Assembly (NCBI GenBank): GCA_003254925.1
Contig: QANZ01053543.1
Location: 87,179-151,178 of the forward strand
Origin: Chamaecrista fasciculata
Taxonomy: Eukaryota > Streptophyta > Magnoliopsida > Fabales > Fabaceae
DNA length: 64,000 nucleotides
Reading direction: 5' to 3'
The notes below the pieces were generated by a model. That model had not been told where the DNA came from. It saw nothing but the letters and a program-made list of their open reading frames with translations, and did not search any database. Position numbers and translations under genes: made by a program. Shown here in pieces: positions 44,342-58,073 of the stretch (its first letter is position 1; the number at the start of each line of letters is the position of its first letter).

Positions 44342-46380
44342 ATGTTATACCTAGAATCTCTCTTAACTTCAATTAACTTTACAAATTTTTTAAACTTTGA
44401 GAAATGTTAAAATATTTTATGAACCTTTGATTTGTGCAAATAAATTTATTTTGTTAAGAAACTAAAATACAAATCAAGTTTTATTTTTATAATTCTATTA
44501 TTATTATTGTATTTTACATTGACCCAAAATTAAAATTAACTATTGATATAATTAATAGTAACAAAAAAACTAAATATTTATTTGTTTTTAATAATTTTTA
44601 TTTTCACTTTTAACCTTATTACTTATTACACTTTCTTATTTTGTTTTAACACTTATAGTCATATTGTTTCACCATCCTACCTATTTCTTCTTCATTCATA
44701 TTTAATCACACTCATTAAAACTCTAATACTTTTTTTATGATGTAATTTTTCATCACAGTTATACAAATCCAAATTTGTTTCTCCTTAATTCTTCTATCTT
44801 TTTCTTTCATGACAAATAAATAACAAGATGAAAAATACATATTATAGATGAATTACTCAAATACTTTGGCCAAGAAAAATAACAAGTACATTCTTTTATA
44901 TTTATAAGTTATAACTTTTGTCCACTAGGTATATGAATTACTCATTAGGGGTTAGTTCATGCTCTGCACTTATTTTTCATTTTGCTGTTTGATTTGGCTT
45001 CAATGAATTTTTGTAGGCTCTGCACTTATTTTTCAGTAAAGATGGTTTACTGATTTATCTGTCATAAACCACAACTAAATTTTACATTTTTTGGACTAAA
45101 TTGGAATTTGGAGCAACACCATAGAAGTTTATATCAATTTATCTCGTCCTCATGGACTCATGGATGTTGGCAAACAAGTTTTAGTCTCATTGATATAAGA
45201 TTATAGCACTTCTATCATTCCCACAGGTTTAGTTTGCGGAAACTGCAATCTCGCAACCATTGTAAAAAATCATGTGTTAAGCATTTTCTTTGTGACTGTT
45301 AAATGTTAAATAGGGCAAAATGGGGAAAGTATATATATATATATATATATATATAATACATATACGAGGCTCGCTCGGTAACTCCAAGTCCAAAAGCTTC
45401 ACTATAGTGAGGATATTGGGTTTCATGCTTGCACTTATTTTTCATTTTTTTGGACTAAACTGATTACATTTTTTTATATGTCATAAAAAAGAAGAAATTT
45501 TTTTGTACTAAATTGATTACATTGTTTTCATGGGTAGGATGTTTTCATGTTGCTGCTGTTTTTTCCTGCTTCTATGGGTCTTTACTCAATTCTCTTTTTA
45601 TTTAAAACCAGTTTATTCATTTATTTTCCAGGTGACTTCTATTGGTTGAAGACTTGTGGATGGCAATGGCTCTAGTGAGGATAGACTGTATACAGAATTA
45701 CAGAGGATATTGCTTATTTTTGAGTGATGAGGATTTTAGGGTGTTAGTGTTAATTTATTTCTCAAACTTTATGTATTTTGTATTGAATTTTATTGTGATT
45801 GGAGTTTGTTTTATGGTGTTTTGCATAAAATTTTATAATTCAAATTAAATTATTTATTAAATTATGTTTTGAATTAATTAGAAATGATAATATTAATTTT
45901 TTTAAAAAATTCAGTGGGAATCCCCGCCGGGACTATGGGGAATCGGGGAACAGGGACGGGGAGAAAAAAGTCCCCACAACGGGAATCGAGGACGGAGAAG
46001 ACTAAGGTTGACGGGGACAGGGACGGGGACGGGGAGTGCCTCCCCCACCCCCGCCTCGCAGGGGTGCCATCCCTAAATCTATTGTTGCAGGTATCTCAAA
46101 CTCAAGTCACTTGCAAGTTGCAAGTATAGAACCTAGACCTTAATCCTAATCATCAACTATATTGTCTTATAGTGAAAAAAAATTTTCTATAACTCTTAAA
46201 AAAAAACTGATTCTTAGAGTATCATTGAAGTTCTTATCATCCAGTAAAAATTTTTTCTTCCAACTGAAAAGTTACATTTATACACTGATAAATTTATTAA
46301 AAATTAGAGAAATTATTGTGAGGTAAATAAAACAAAAGCATGAAAAGTACAAGATTGCCACCTAAGAAAGCAACTCCTCA
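44342..46380. other. AT-rich gene-free spacer
   Basis: GCACTTATTTTTCATTTT recurs near 44956 and 45432, with a variant near 45020. An (AT)n tract lies at 45331-45354. A GC-rich patch at 45915-46075 is made of GGGGACGGGGA-type repeats ending GGTGCCATCCCTA, like the ends of some plant DNA transposons. No gene is supported. Confidence 0.5.
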
Positions 46381-47377
46381 AGGGCGGATTTAAGGGGGGA
46401 TGGCCCCCTAAATTGGTAATAATCTCATATTAGTCCCTATGTATATGAAAAATTTTACTATCTTTTCCCCAAAAATTCAAGTAGGTGCAAGGAAATTGAA
46501 AAATCATTCTCTTTCATTTGCTCCAATCTTATCATATCATTATTCAATATTAGTTTAATACATAAAATAAAAAGTTCAAAAGGGAAACACAAAAGGTGAA
46601 AAATTTGGAGTAGTTTCAAATAACTCCCTATATATGTTAAAGTTTTTATAAAAAATGAAGGAAGTTGGCCCCCAATTAAAATAGATTTTTATTAGTATAT
46701 ATACATATATTCTTAATTTTATATTCAACTTCCATTAAATAGATTTTTAAATAATAATATAATTTACCGATCTCCAATTTTATTATCTTTTCATGACTTA
46801 ATGACTCATCACCTTCCATTATTTAATATTTTGATCAATTTAAATACTATTATCTCTTCAATCAAATTATCTCTTACATTATTTTATGTTTTATATTATT
46901 TTTTTCAACTTATACATTTTATCTTATAATATTGATAAATATAAAGAAAAAATAGGCCAAAATCCTATATATTTTGGTCACTAATATTTACCTAAAGTTC
47001 TATTTTGGTTCTTAATGTTTTCCTTTTTTTCTATTTCGGTCTTTAATTTTTCCTAAAAGTTTTATAATTGGTCCTTAACTATTAAATATGATCATATCTC
47101 TCTCATTTGTTGATAACTCTCATTGGATAAAGAAAAAACTCATCAAATTTAACACAGCTCCAATTTCATTGCGTTCGAGTTTAAAGCGAAAGAGATATGA
47201 CTATATTTAATAATTAGGGACCAATTATAAAACTTTTAGAAAACATTAAAGACCAAAGTAGAACAAAAAAATATCAAGGACCAAAACAAAATTTTAGATA
47301 AACATTAGAGACCAAAATAAAATTTTGGTCAAAAGAATATTTTGGCCCCCCTAAAAAGAAATCCTAGCTCCGCCCCT
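46381..47377. mobile_element. hAT-like non-autonomous element with nested foldback
   Basis: The ends AGGGCGGATTTAAGG and the complement of AGGGGCGGAGCTAGG resemble plant hAT termini. No exact 8-bp duplication was seen. Inside, 46964-47346 is itself a foldback with ends GGCCAAAAT and repeated 'ttttggtc' blocks. Confidence 0.6.
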
Positions 47378-48600
47378 CCTCACATAAAAGCTAAATTATC
47401 AACTAAAAAAGAAGAGTCAAAACAAAGCCCTACTACGTACTATGATGTACAAGGAAGAGGTTTCAAAGAACCAAAGGTCCATTGAACTCATAAGCAATAA
47501 CTCAAGAAAGATAAGATTACTAAGATAGTTCAAACATGTGCTTTTAAATAAGTTGTGTTTGTTAGAATTGGCCCCCATCATATACCTAAGAAGTGTTAGT
47601 TGGAGTGATCGATAAGTATTTCATTTATATTGTAGGTGATATTTCGTGTTTGACATTTGTTAAAAAGTCTGGCAAGAAAAAAAAAAAACTCTTGTCAAAA
47701 AGTATTTTTTTTAGGGTGGGAGGAAGATAATTTATAATTATTTATTTTTATGAGAAAGAATAACAAATTTTTTTATCAACTCACTTGCTATAATACATAT
47801 TAGAAAGAGATCATTTATCTATTTTAACAGAACTCACTTACTATGATACATATTAGAAAAAGATCATTCATCTTAACAGGAACTCTAATAGATCGAAAAC
47901 AAACTTAATCATATTTTGAGACTCATGATAAAAGAAATAAAAAAAATTGAGGATAAAAACAAAATAAAAGAAAAATCAAAGATCAAAACAAAATTTACCT
48001 TATAATTTAAAAATAGAAAGCTTTAAATTAATCAGCTAGATTTTCCACTTTTTTTTTTGGAAAAAAGAGATCCAATTAGTTGTTACTGAATTTTCTGCTG
48101 GGTCACTTACCACCACAAAACAAACCTTCTGAAACCATAAATTCAAGGAAAGTATCACGAGACTGGCCAAGTTATACACTGTTTAATAGTTACATCTTTA
48201 CTTTAAGCACCTTTTAGTAAATAACTAAATATCTACTACCAAAAAAAAAACTAAATATCTGGAGTGCATGTACGATAATTGTAATTTATATGGATCTCGT
48301 GATCTCGTGATCTTTGTGTTTGTAATCACTTATGCCTATTATTTATATCTTTTTGTTCCAAAACAATATCAAATATTGTTTTTACATTTGAATTAAGAAT
48401 TATCAATATTTGTCTGGGTTAAATAATTGCAAAAACACTCCTAAGGTCATGTGCGATTGTGTTCAACTTTGACATATAGATCCCTGAACTACAATTTATG
48501 TGCGTCAATCTCATTCAGTCATCTATTCACAAAATAAAAACTAATAACAAATTATAAATCTCAAGTATTTTGACACAATTATTTGAGACTCATCACATTG

Positions 48601-49046
48601 ATGACTGTTGGGCATAAAAACAATACCCCAGCAGAGAATTAAAATAGAGAAACAAGATGGAATAATACTACGATCTCAACATAAGAGAAATTAACGTGGG
48701 AAACCCAAACCGGGAAAAAAACCCACGACCGTTGCCAAAAGACAACTAGAGAAAATACTATGTGAAAATTATTACATCACACATTTTCTCTCAACCCTCA
48801 CACCAAGTACACCCACACTCTCTCAAAGCAACTATTTGACTACACCTCCCACACTCTAACAACAAGAGGACAACTCTCAAATTAAATACAAGAGAGGGAA
48901 GAATTTATAAGTCTAATACAATGCTTAAAGTGTATTGACTTGGTGTGTTTAGAAAACAAACCCAAGGCCCCTATTTATATTGTTGAGACCCTCCCACATG
49001 CTTTACTCCAAGCGATGTGGGACTTTTAAGCAATCCCAACACTGAC
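48601..49046 (-). mobile_element. Solo LTR
   Basis: 48606-49041 begins TGTTGGGCAT and ends AATCCCAACA. The 5-bp flanks atgac and ctgac agree at 4 of 5. On the minus strand it reads AGTCCCACATCGCTTGGAG and then a TATA box (ATATAAATAGGGGCC), so the LTR points leftward. No internal retrotransposon sequence accompanies it. Confidence 0.78.
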
Positions 49047-49721
49047 TATCTCACAGAGCTCCGTGCACAAATAACTCAAATAGAGGTTTTAGTCTCCAAA
49101 AGAGCCTCAGAAGCTCAAGTCAGTATTTGGATAGAGTAACAGTATATCAGTCTATTAGTTAATTATCTTACCCGCAGATCTTCTACTTATAGAGTTTGGC
49201 TGGAAGCGTCCTGCCTAGGCCAGTTGCCTACGCCATCATTGTCCGTAGGTTAGTTACGTAGGTAGGGGACCACCGGCAGGTTCATGTGCCTCCACTACTT
49301 TGTGGCCCCACCTATCGATGCATACCCGTCCGACCCTATAAGCTATTGGTTACTTTTTGGGATCTTTGGACAGGGGCCTCTATTTGGATTTTAGGGGACG
49401 CCCTACCTATTGGGCTTATGGGTTGTAGAGTGGGCCCATTGGGCCATACTCTATCACACATAAATTAAAGTTTGAAAAATTATATGTCAAAGTTGACCTA
49501 TTATGATTTTTTATTTTCATGTGATCTTAAGTTGACATATATATATATATATATATTTATTGTGTATTATGATTTGTGATAATGTTATTAGCTGGTGCAT
49601 AAATCAGGGAAAGATAAAATAATAATTTTAAACATGCAGTTTAAGTTTTTATTTGTATGCTATATATGTTTATTAAAAATATTGACGACAATATCGGGAT
49701 CGAAACTTCAATGAACATATA

Positions 49722-50360
49722 TACCACGCAAAAAATGAATACACACATGCAGCCACCCTAAAACCTCTCTTTCGTGAGAGAAAATTTTATGCCATGAGAG
49801 TTTTTCTTCTGTTGTCTCTTCTACCTTTTGATTCTGTCTACTATCGCTCAGCTTGGGCCGTCATTGTCTCAGTGGCAGTGGCCCTCCCTCTGATTATAGA
49901 GTTTTGTGACGACTACGTTTTGGATCAGGGCTCCCACGACGACATTTTGCGACGGTGAATCTGGAATAGGCATTCCACGGAGGCTTCCTAGTTTAGTTCT
50001 GGTTTGGTCCTGATTTTTGGGTGCTCTTCCATGACGTCGTTTCGTTTTATTATCTTATTATTGTTGCTTTGAATATGTTTATGTCTTTTTTTTGGAACAG
50101 CCATTGGGGTTGTCTGTTGTCATGTTTGGAAGGGTTTGTCTCTTTTAGATAACTTTATTTATGTAAACTGTTTTTTATGGATCCCTAGATCATGGATTGT
50201 AAACCTCCCATCCTTATCAGTTGATATCTTGTCTAGTGTTGCTGTTTATGTTAAGGAAAGATTGACTATTTTTACTTTGTTTTCGTTTATATTATGTTTG
50301 ACTTTGCCTTACTTTAGAATGAATTGTGTTTCAAACAAAAAAAATTACCACACAAAAAAT
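49722..50360 (+). mobile_element. Poly(A) retroposon, 15-bp target duplication
   Basis: The insert (49737-50345) ends in an A run and is flanked by taccacgcaaaaaat and taccacacaaaaaat (one mismatch). The leader-like 5' part is GC-richer (around 49850-50040) and a T-rich 3' part follows. No substantial ORF is present, so it is probably a non-coding LINE derivative. Confidence 0.72.
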
Positions 50361-51295
50361 TATTATTAAAAGGATATACACATTTAAAATATTGGCAAAA
50401 AATTATTAACAGAGATTAAATGTATATTAAATATTGGCAAAAAGTGACGGAATAACTAAATGTATATTAAATGTGTATATAATGTATATTAACAGAGATT
50501 AAATGTTTATTAAAAGGATATACACATATAATAATATACTAGATGTATATTAAATTTTTTGTGGATATACACATTTTTCTTTAGAAGCATCAAGCTAAAC
50601 TATATTATAGAAAAGCCAAACGACACTTACAATCATTCAGAGAATTCAAATCTAAAAATACATGAGAGGAATAATTTGTAAACAATGTTGAACTAAATAA
50701 ACCAAATACAAGCAGATACAACTGATCCTATATGGAAGATATCCGCAGGATGAAAATCATCACCGATCTTGGTGTTGTCAACAAAATGGTTACTATTACA
50801 CTCCATGTATATTAGAAAAGCAATTTTATTCATGAACGTAAATGACAGAGACTTTTCTATATATTTGACAATTGATCGGATACTTTTCGGTATAAATACT
50901 CATATCTGAGGCGATCAAATATTGGAACAGATCTTTTACGAAGAAAGAGTAAAATCAGAATTAAATCTAAATAACACTACCACCAAATTTAAGAGGACTA
51001 GAGATCTGATTTATTCAATAAACAAACAAAAGATGAAAGAAAATCAGAGAGGAATTGCAAATTTTACAATTCCTCCCCATTAGAAAAAGAAAGGAAGATG
51101 AAGGGAGATGCAAATTTTTCCAGAAAACTAGAACAAGTTTGAGAGCGGAGAGAAGCGTGGGTTGAGAGCTGGATATACACATTAAATGTATATTAAATGT
51201 GTATATAATTATTTTAAATCTGGTGCATAAATACCGGGATCGGAATAACTTTAAAATACACATTTAAAATATTGGCAAAAAAATATTATTAAAAG
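50361..51295. repeat. Dispersed short repeats
   Basis: ACACATTTAAAATATTGGC (50369 and 51258) and ATGTATATTAAATGTGTATA (near 50460 and 51185) recur, with AAAAGGATAT nearby. The intervening sequence has no gene. Confidence 0.55.
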
Positions 51296-51574
51296 GATAT
51301 CAAAATTATTGATAAACTTATTCCGACAATATTTATTTTTCTAGAAAATTAAAACTGTTAATAACTCTCGAGAAAAGGATAATTATACATTTAATCTCTT
51401 TAACATGAGAAGAGAACCAAAAAAATATCCTAACACCATAAGTTACCATAAAACTGTACATTTGTCTTAAATTAGGTTGATTTTCAATAAAGGTACATAC
51501 ATAATTGTTTTTTTCCTAACCTTAGAAGTTTCAATTTATTTACCTTAACTATTTAACCAGAGAAAAAGGTATAA

Positions 51575-52033
51575 AAGTATAAAGGTCTAAGTGCACTTTT
51601 AGTCCCATAACTTTGGCTAAGGTTTCAATTTGGTCCCATAACTTTTTTTGTTGCACTTTTGGTCCCATATCTTTTACTCAAGTTGCAGATTTGGTCCTGT
51701 GTTACATTTTTGGTCCCATATCTTTGGTTCATGTTACATAATTGGTCCTATATTTTTTAGTCAAGTTGCAGAGTCGGTCCCATATCTTTGGGTCAGGTGC
51801 AAAATTGGTTTCATATATTTGGATCAAGTGGGACTGGCGGTGAAACTTTTTGCAAAGATATGGGACCAATTCTACAACATGACCAAAAGATATGGGACCA
51901 AAAGTGATACGGGACCAAATCTGCAACTTTTTGCAAAGATATGGACCAAAAGTGCAACAAAAAAAGTAATGGGACCAAACTGAAACCTGAGTAAAAGTTA
52001 TGGGACCAAAAGTGCACTTTGACCAAGTATAAA
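51575..52033. mobile_element. Mutator-type MITE, GTGCACTTTTGGTCC family, exact 9-bp duplication
   Basis: The element (51584-52024) starts GGTCTAAGTGCACTTTTAG and ends AAAAGTGCACTTTGACC. The flanks aagtataaa are identical. The subterminal arms share 'ggtcccataactttttttgttgca' units with the element in kinase intron 8. Confidence 0.9.
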
Positions 52034-52296
52034 CACATAAGTACGAAGAAACTTATTTATTTATTATTTCATTAGAAGTGAGGCATGAAAAAGTTTAGAA
52101 TTTAGCTTGTTTGTCCATATGATATTAATAGCCATAAACGAACAAAAGGAAAACCTAAAATCGCAACCTTGCATTTATTGAGGAACCGAAGCGGCAAAGC
52201 CTAAACACATAGCTTACGAAGATGTGACCGACCATAACAATTATACATCAATTATATTTTCATTAGTGAAATATGTAGCCAAACAAAAAAAAAAAC

Positions 52297-52733
52297 GGTA
52301 AATTATACTTTAGTATATTGAGATATAGATTGGCTCTACTTTAGTATCATATTTTTTTAAACGTGAAATTTTAGTATCATGCTCTATTTGTAATTAGCAC
52401 TTTAATACCTAAAATTTTTTTTGTTACCTTTCGATGAAAATAAGTACGTGTAAGTCATCTGCATGGTGAAAAATACGAAATTCACTATCCTAAACTTAGA
52501 TTTCAAGATTCAATGTTGAATCGTGAAATCAAAGTTTAGAATGGTGAATTTCGTATTTTGACCATGTAAGTGATTTGCATGTGCTTCTCTTCGTCAGAAG
52601 GTAATTAAAAAAGAGTTTTGAGTACCAAAGTGTTAACGACGAATAGAAGAATGTACTAAAATATTATTTTTAAAAGAACATGGTACTAAAGTAATACCAT
52701 TCCATACCTCAGGATACCAAAATATAATTTACT
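52297..52733. mobile_element. Foldback element, GGTAAATTATAC ends
   Basis: Starts GGTAAATTATACTTTAG and ends CCAAAATATAATTTACT. The interior has inverted blocks (AAATTCACTATCCTAAACTT against TTTAGAATGGTGAATTTCG). It is a distant relative of the GGGTAAATT family. No clean duplication was found. Confidence 0.65.
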
Positions 52734-53404
52734 CTATTATTTAGTCAAAGATAATAATAAGTCAGCTAATAATAATAATCTTTTGGAGATAATCTTTAAA
52801 TCTTGTCATAATCAAGTTTTTATACATGTGGTTCACATCAATTGCCAAATCTCTCAATTTATCAGGTCAGTATCATGATAAATAATTACAGTGCTGACTT
52901 ATTTCCAATGGGTTTATCGCCATTTAATGCATGAGAAAACCTTTTTTTTTTCTTTTCTGGTTTGGTTAATTTTTGTATTTTTTTTTTCAGAAGATAAGGT
53001 AAAATGACTGGCGTACAATTATTGATTGATGCTGATGCACAATTAGGTAGATACTTGGCTTTTCTAGGAGGCTCTATATTATATGTATAGTTTGTATACC
53101 AACGAGCCAACTACATTAATAATATCAAAACATACTTATACTGCTCTTGAAAGGATCTCTCCACCAAGGAAACTAATTATTATTGATATATTTATATAAG
53201 ATTCCTAGTCATATATATAAAGTTATAAACTCAAGTATATGTGATGTTTATTTTGCATCGTATTAAAATGAATTAATAAATTTTATTCTAATTATTAATT
53301 TTTAAAATATCAAATAATTCAAAAAAATAGTAAAGATAATAAGTAAATATTTGTTACATTAATCTAATAATAAGTATCTAAATTTTTACTTTTATTTTTA
53401 TTGT

Positions 53405-53575
53405 AATAAACCAAGAGTATCTACCGTCGGGAACAATAACTAATCCCTTCGCCGCAGGTCCTTCACTTAAGGGTAAACGGCTAACCACAAAATGTTTTTC
53501 ATACTCCAAAAGTGAGATTCAAACTCACACCACTTAATTAATGGACCAAGTGAAGAACTACTATGCTTCATTTAT
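53405..53575 (-). repeat. SINE-like repeat (minus strand)
   Basis: On the minus strand a B-box-like GAGTTTGAATCTCAC is followed by TTTGTGGTTAGCCGTTTACC and GCGGCGAAGGGATTAG. The layout suggests a polymerase III-derived retroposon. Its ends were not fixed. Confidence 0.4.
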
Positions 53576-54172
53576 GTAGTTCTAAATTGTACTTTTAAAA
53601 TTTAAGTTAGAGTTTATCTTTTATTATATTGTATTATATGACTTTCGCATTTTTTGTAATGTTTTTTTGGGTATATTATCAGAATGTAAAATAAAAATGC
53701 TAAGGAAAAAAGTAGCTGAAAAGTTAGAAATTAATAAAACTAGATAGTTTCATACTATTTTAAAATAAGACAAAATAATTTTAATTATTTAAAATTTTAG
53801 AATAATATTTATATGTCTTCTAAAACATGCAAAAGTAGTCAAAAATCAAAACCAACTAATATATAATATATTTTATGATTGAATATAGATACTAATAATT
53901 GAATATAGATCATTGTATTAAGACAATTAAAAATCCTTGTTTTATTGTTCAAATTGTTTAACGTTGGCATAATTTATAATTATGAGTTGAAGATTGTAAA
54001 ACTTATGATATAACTGAATAAATATTTTTCAAAATATGTTTTCTGATAAATTAGAATTTTGATGAAAAAAAATGTTTTTTTATTTAAATGAGATTCATTT
54101 GAGCTTGATGAAATTATGTAATAATTTATATATAATTAAATTTTCTTAAGTAATAAATATCTATTATCTATA

Positions 54173-54479
54173 TCTATACTATATTATATGTCTGAGAACT
54201 CTTCTGGTTGGTAAAAAATAATTAAATTAAAAATTTAAAAAATAAGAAATAAACATGTAGAACTTGATAATTGGCTGACTATATAGATAATGGGAGAGAG
54301 AAAGTTGTAGAGGGATTTAAAAAGTGAAAACTTATTATTTAGTCTTTTAATTTTCACACTTCTAAAGACTTAGTCCTTAAATAATAGAAATATACTATTT
54401 AATCACCGAATAACTACAAATGTCAAATCAAATGTTACATACATATTTCCGTGCCAGTTAGGGCACATAAGGCCCCTAG
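54173..54479 (+). mobile_element. Helitron, 307 bp
   Basis: Starts TCTATACTATATTATATG and ends GGCCCCTAG, between A and T. A short hairpin (GTGCC, AGTTA, GGCAC) lies near the 3' end. It is a diverged relative of the Helitrons at 1186 and 4690, sharing the 'ttacatacatatttccgtgcc' region. Confidence 0.82.
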
Positions 54480-55690
54480 TATTATATATCTTATGTTTAA
54501 GGTAAATGCACACAGATTAAGAAAATGATTAGTTAACATAAAATGAAGAGAAAAAATGAGATAAAAAGACTAAACTATCCCTATTAAATTACTCGAGAAA
54601 TGTTTATTCATTTATGACTCTACTATATATAATAGGGATAGAATGGTAAAAAGATAATTAATGTTCTCTTGAATTTGTAAAACATCACATATTTTGAAAA
54701 AAAAAAAATTCTTCAAAACATCAAATATATAGAATGGGAGGGAGTATATGGTTATGAAACTTTTTTTATTATTGATGTCTTAAAATTATATGTTAAATTA
54801 AAATATCGCATAAAATATAAAAAATGATTAGAGGTGGTTGAGTAACTTTTAATATTTTTTTATAATTTAAAATAAACCAAAAAGCAGTAAGAACTATATA
54901 AGAAGTTACTAGACAAATTAATTTTTCACGCAAGTTATTTTCTATTATTTTGATCTATAATATAAAATGATATTTTTTTTATTGTTTTAAGCAAATTTGT
55001 ATATTTCATTTTGGATTTTTTAAAAAATATTTTTATAAATAATTTTAAAATTATATTTCTATGCTCGTTGACAAATTTTGTTGATTGGATGAATGAATGT
55101 CAACTCACATAAATGATAAAACTCGACATTAATTTTTAGAACAGGTCACTTCGCATGAATCAATTCAAATTATAAAGAGGTCTTCCATCAATTCCACAGA
55201 AATTTTATAAATTTAAAATATGAAAATTTTAATTTTATTGCGTTCTCATTTGGAGTTTGGAGAGTTCATTAAAATAAACATGAAGCTCCAGGATACAACA
55301 AGAACAATAAAACAGGAACAACTACATTAACATGTGCCTTTAATTTCCTAGGNATATATATATATGTATATCCAATTTTAGGTTATTCATACAAGAAAAA
55401 TTACAACAAGCTAATTGTTTGGATAATAAAGCTCCTCATAATATTGGCCATAGATAAAATTGATGGTTTAAGTCATAATTTTATTGATATGATAGATATC
55501 AACTCACATCAAAGTTCAAACCCAACATTAATATTGAGAACAGGTCACTTCGCATAATAAAGAAATCCTCCATCAATTCCACACAATTTTCATATGTTAT
55601 GAATGAAGCGACGTATACTTGCCTGTAAATTTATTAGATGAGGCTAGTGTAAAAAATAAAATTAATGACAATATAAAATTTTAAAATAAA
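54480..55690. other. AT-rich spacer with a Stowaway-like end and a direct repeat
   Basis: GGGAGGGAGTATA near 54738 looks like one end of a Stowaway element whose other end was not found. A diverged direct repeat of about 110 bp (GAACAGGTCACTTCGCAT core) lies at about 55097-55210 and 55497-55600. There is an N at 55353. No gene was seen. Confidence 0.5.
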
Positions 55691-55893
55691 ATTAAGGGTA
55701 AATTATACTTTAGTACTTTATAGTTTGGTTATATTCTACTTTGGTATCCTATGATTAATAAAGTGACATTAATGTGGTATCTTGTGTTGTTATCCGTTAA
55801 CACTGTGGCACCTTGAGCTTTAATTTTGTTTGCCAACTAACATAAATGGGGATATTTCATAATCTTAACCAACTTTGAGGAGGATAAAAGGCA

Positions 55894-56499
55894 ATTGTTG
55901 ATAAACTAGGCTCTGGCCGGGGTCATTACCTGATACAGATGAGGCAACTCTGGATTGATGGTTACCTGCAAGCTAATGAATACACATGGTGACCTTGCGA
56001 TTCACCTCCGATGCTTAAGTCAGTAAACTGGGTTGCTCAATAATGTCAATTGATTGAGTATAAGAGCGTACCTTGGCTAGTGTAGAGGTCCGACCTTTTT
56101 ATAGTGGTAGGAGCAATCTGGCGTAATCTTTGCCATTAATGCTCTGGTGCTGATTGTGATCTTTGATTGATCTGACTGTGATCCTTGGCTCCCACGTAAT
56201 TTCCTTATTTGTGCAAGGTGCCTTGATGGTGAAGACCAGTCAAGGCATAATCTATGGGGAGGATCTCTTTGGATGATTGTATTGATTGACTGCGGATCTG
56301 GATTGATCAATGCTTCCTTATTCCTCGCGATATTTTGCCCTATGGGCGTCTACGCCTTTCATTGTACTGGGCGTTCTTGACCTAGTAGGTCATAGGGCGT
56401 TCTTGCCCTTAAGAGACTTATTGCGGGCCCGTGTCTTATTGGACTTAGGACACCATTTGCTATTTGTGCTTCTTAATTATTGAGCCTATTATCAATTGT
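55894..56499 (-). mobile_element. Solo LTR with exact 5-bp duplication
   Basis: 55899-56494 begins TGATAAACTAGG and ends CCTATTATCA. The flanks attgt are identical. It is GC-richer than its surroundings. A TATA-like CTATAAAAAGG on the minus strand (near 56095) suggests it points leftward. It is inserted in the left arm of the 55696-58142 element. Confidence 0.85.
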
Positions 56500-56739
56500 G
56501 ATACAAGAAAAAAGGTTGAAATTATTGAAATACCCAAAAATATTAAATCTCTTCAAAACAATCCTTAAAAACACAAAATTTTAAAAATATAATTTCTTGA
56601 CAATTTATTTCGTTGGATTCGTTACGATGAATATGTTATAGATATGCAATTTATTTTTAAAAATTTTATTTCTATCAGTTATTATTTCTCATTCGAAAGT
56701 ATTATATTACGGTGTTAGAATAAGAAATTATGTGAAATT

Positions 56740-57490
56740 TTTAACTATGTGTGCTCTTAAATTTTTACCCCAAGTTTATAAAAATATGTAAATATTAAAT
56801 ATAAAAAGTTTAAACTATCGGGTTTGGTAATTTCTAAAAACTCCTAATAATGACATAAAACTAGTGTAAAAAAGTCTACATAAAACATTAAAGACCCCTA
56901 ACTAATATTACTCTAGTTCCTCTAAAATTACACTTTAAAATTTTAAGATTTCACACTAGACACGATGAATGTTGTAATGATCAGAGTATTTAGAGATTAG
57001 GCTAAAAAAGAAAATCAGAATCTTTAGAGAGAAATGAAAAGTAGAGACTAAGGGTCTGTATATATGGACCGGGTCAAGTCCGCTTACACCCAGTGTCTCG
57101 ACTTAGTGAAATTTGGGCCATGTCTCTACTTTTTTTAAAAAATAATGTTAATATTTAATTTAGTGGAACATATATGACCAAATCATATAAATTTTCTAAA
57201 TTTAGAGGATCGGTGTACACACGGATTTGCCCCCGCCCGTATACACCCCAAGTCTCTACTTCTCATTTCTCTCTAAATCCTCTAGTCATCACAACCCTCA
57301 TCATGTCTAGTGTGAAATTATAATTTTAGAGTATAATTTTTGATAAACTAGAGTAGTATTAGGAGTTATTATAGCTTTAGATAGATTTTTAAGCTAGTTT
57401 TAGATTAATGTTAAGACTTTTAGTTTAGAATTTTTAAAAATTAGTAAACCTGATAGTTTAAAATTTCATTTGCTATATTTAAGATTTACA
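56740..57490. repeat. Inverted repeat nested in the foldback element
   Basis: The left arm (TTTCACACTAGACACGATGA, GAGTATTTAGAGATTAGG) is answered by the right arm (CATCATGTCTAGTGTGAAAT, CTCTCTAAATCCTCTAGTC). The spacer of about 180 bp includes GGACCGGGTCAAGTCCGC. It could be an independent foldback insertion. Confidence 0.65.
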
Positions 57491-57544
57491 TATTTCTATA
57501 AGTTTGATTAATGGAATTGAAGCTTAGAGTACCAAAGTGTTAAC

Positions 57545-58073
57545 AGGATGGTTATCAAAATATCGATTTAAATCTTAAGATCTACGAGTTTACGATCTTA
57601 CCTAAACAAAATGATTTCGATCTTAAGTAAAATCTAAATTTACTGGGATCTTACTTAAATTTCGATTTTATATATACGATTTTACGATCTTACATCTCAT
57701 CGATTTTACGATTTTACAATCTTGTTATTAGAATTTACATTTTTTGGAAGAAAACAAAAAGTACATATCACTCCAATAAGATGAGATATTTTATGATATT
57801 ATTTTAAAGCAAATATGACAAATCTTGAATAATTGTATGCTCTTAGATAATTTTTTATGCTATTAATTACATTACTTATATGAAAATATATGACGACAAA
57901 TGAAAAAATAAAATGAATATGTTTTTGGTGCATTTAAAATTAAATAAGTGATGAACATATAGTCTAAAAAATGTATTATTTATCCTTAGCTAAACTCTTA
58001 CGATTTTACCATTCGATCTTACACCCTCATTTTCAAGTTTGTTTAAACTCTCGATTTTGACAACCTTAATTAA
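57545..58073. mobile_element. hAT-like nested fragment
   Basis: Starts GGATGGTTATCAAAATATCG and ends CGATTTTGACAACCTT. The interior repeats 'cgattttac(g)atctta'. Both flanks share ttaac. The class is uncertain. Confidence 0.5.

Noticed and set aside
45884-46129. 81-residue ORF in the GGGGACGGGGA patch
   Set aside because: It is a GC-rich simple repeat typical of DNA transposon ends, with no protein signal.
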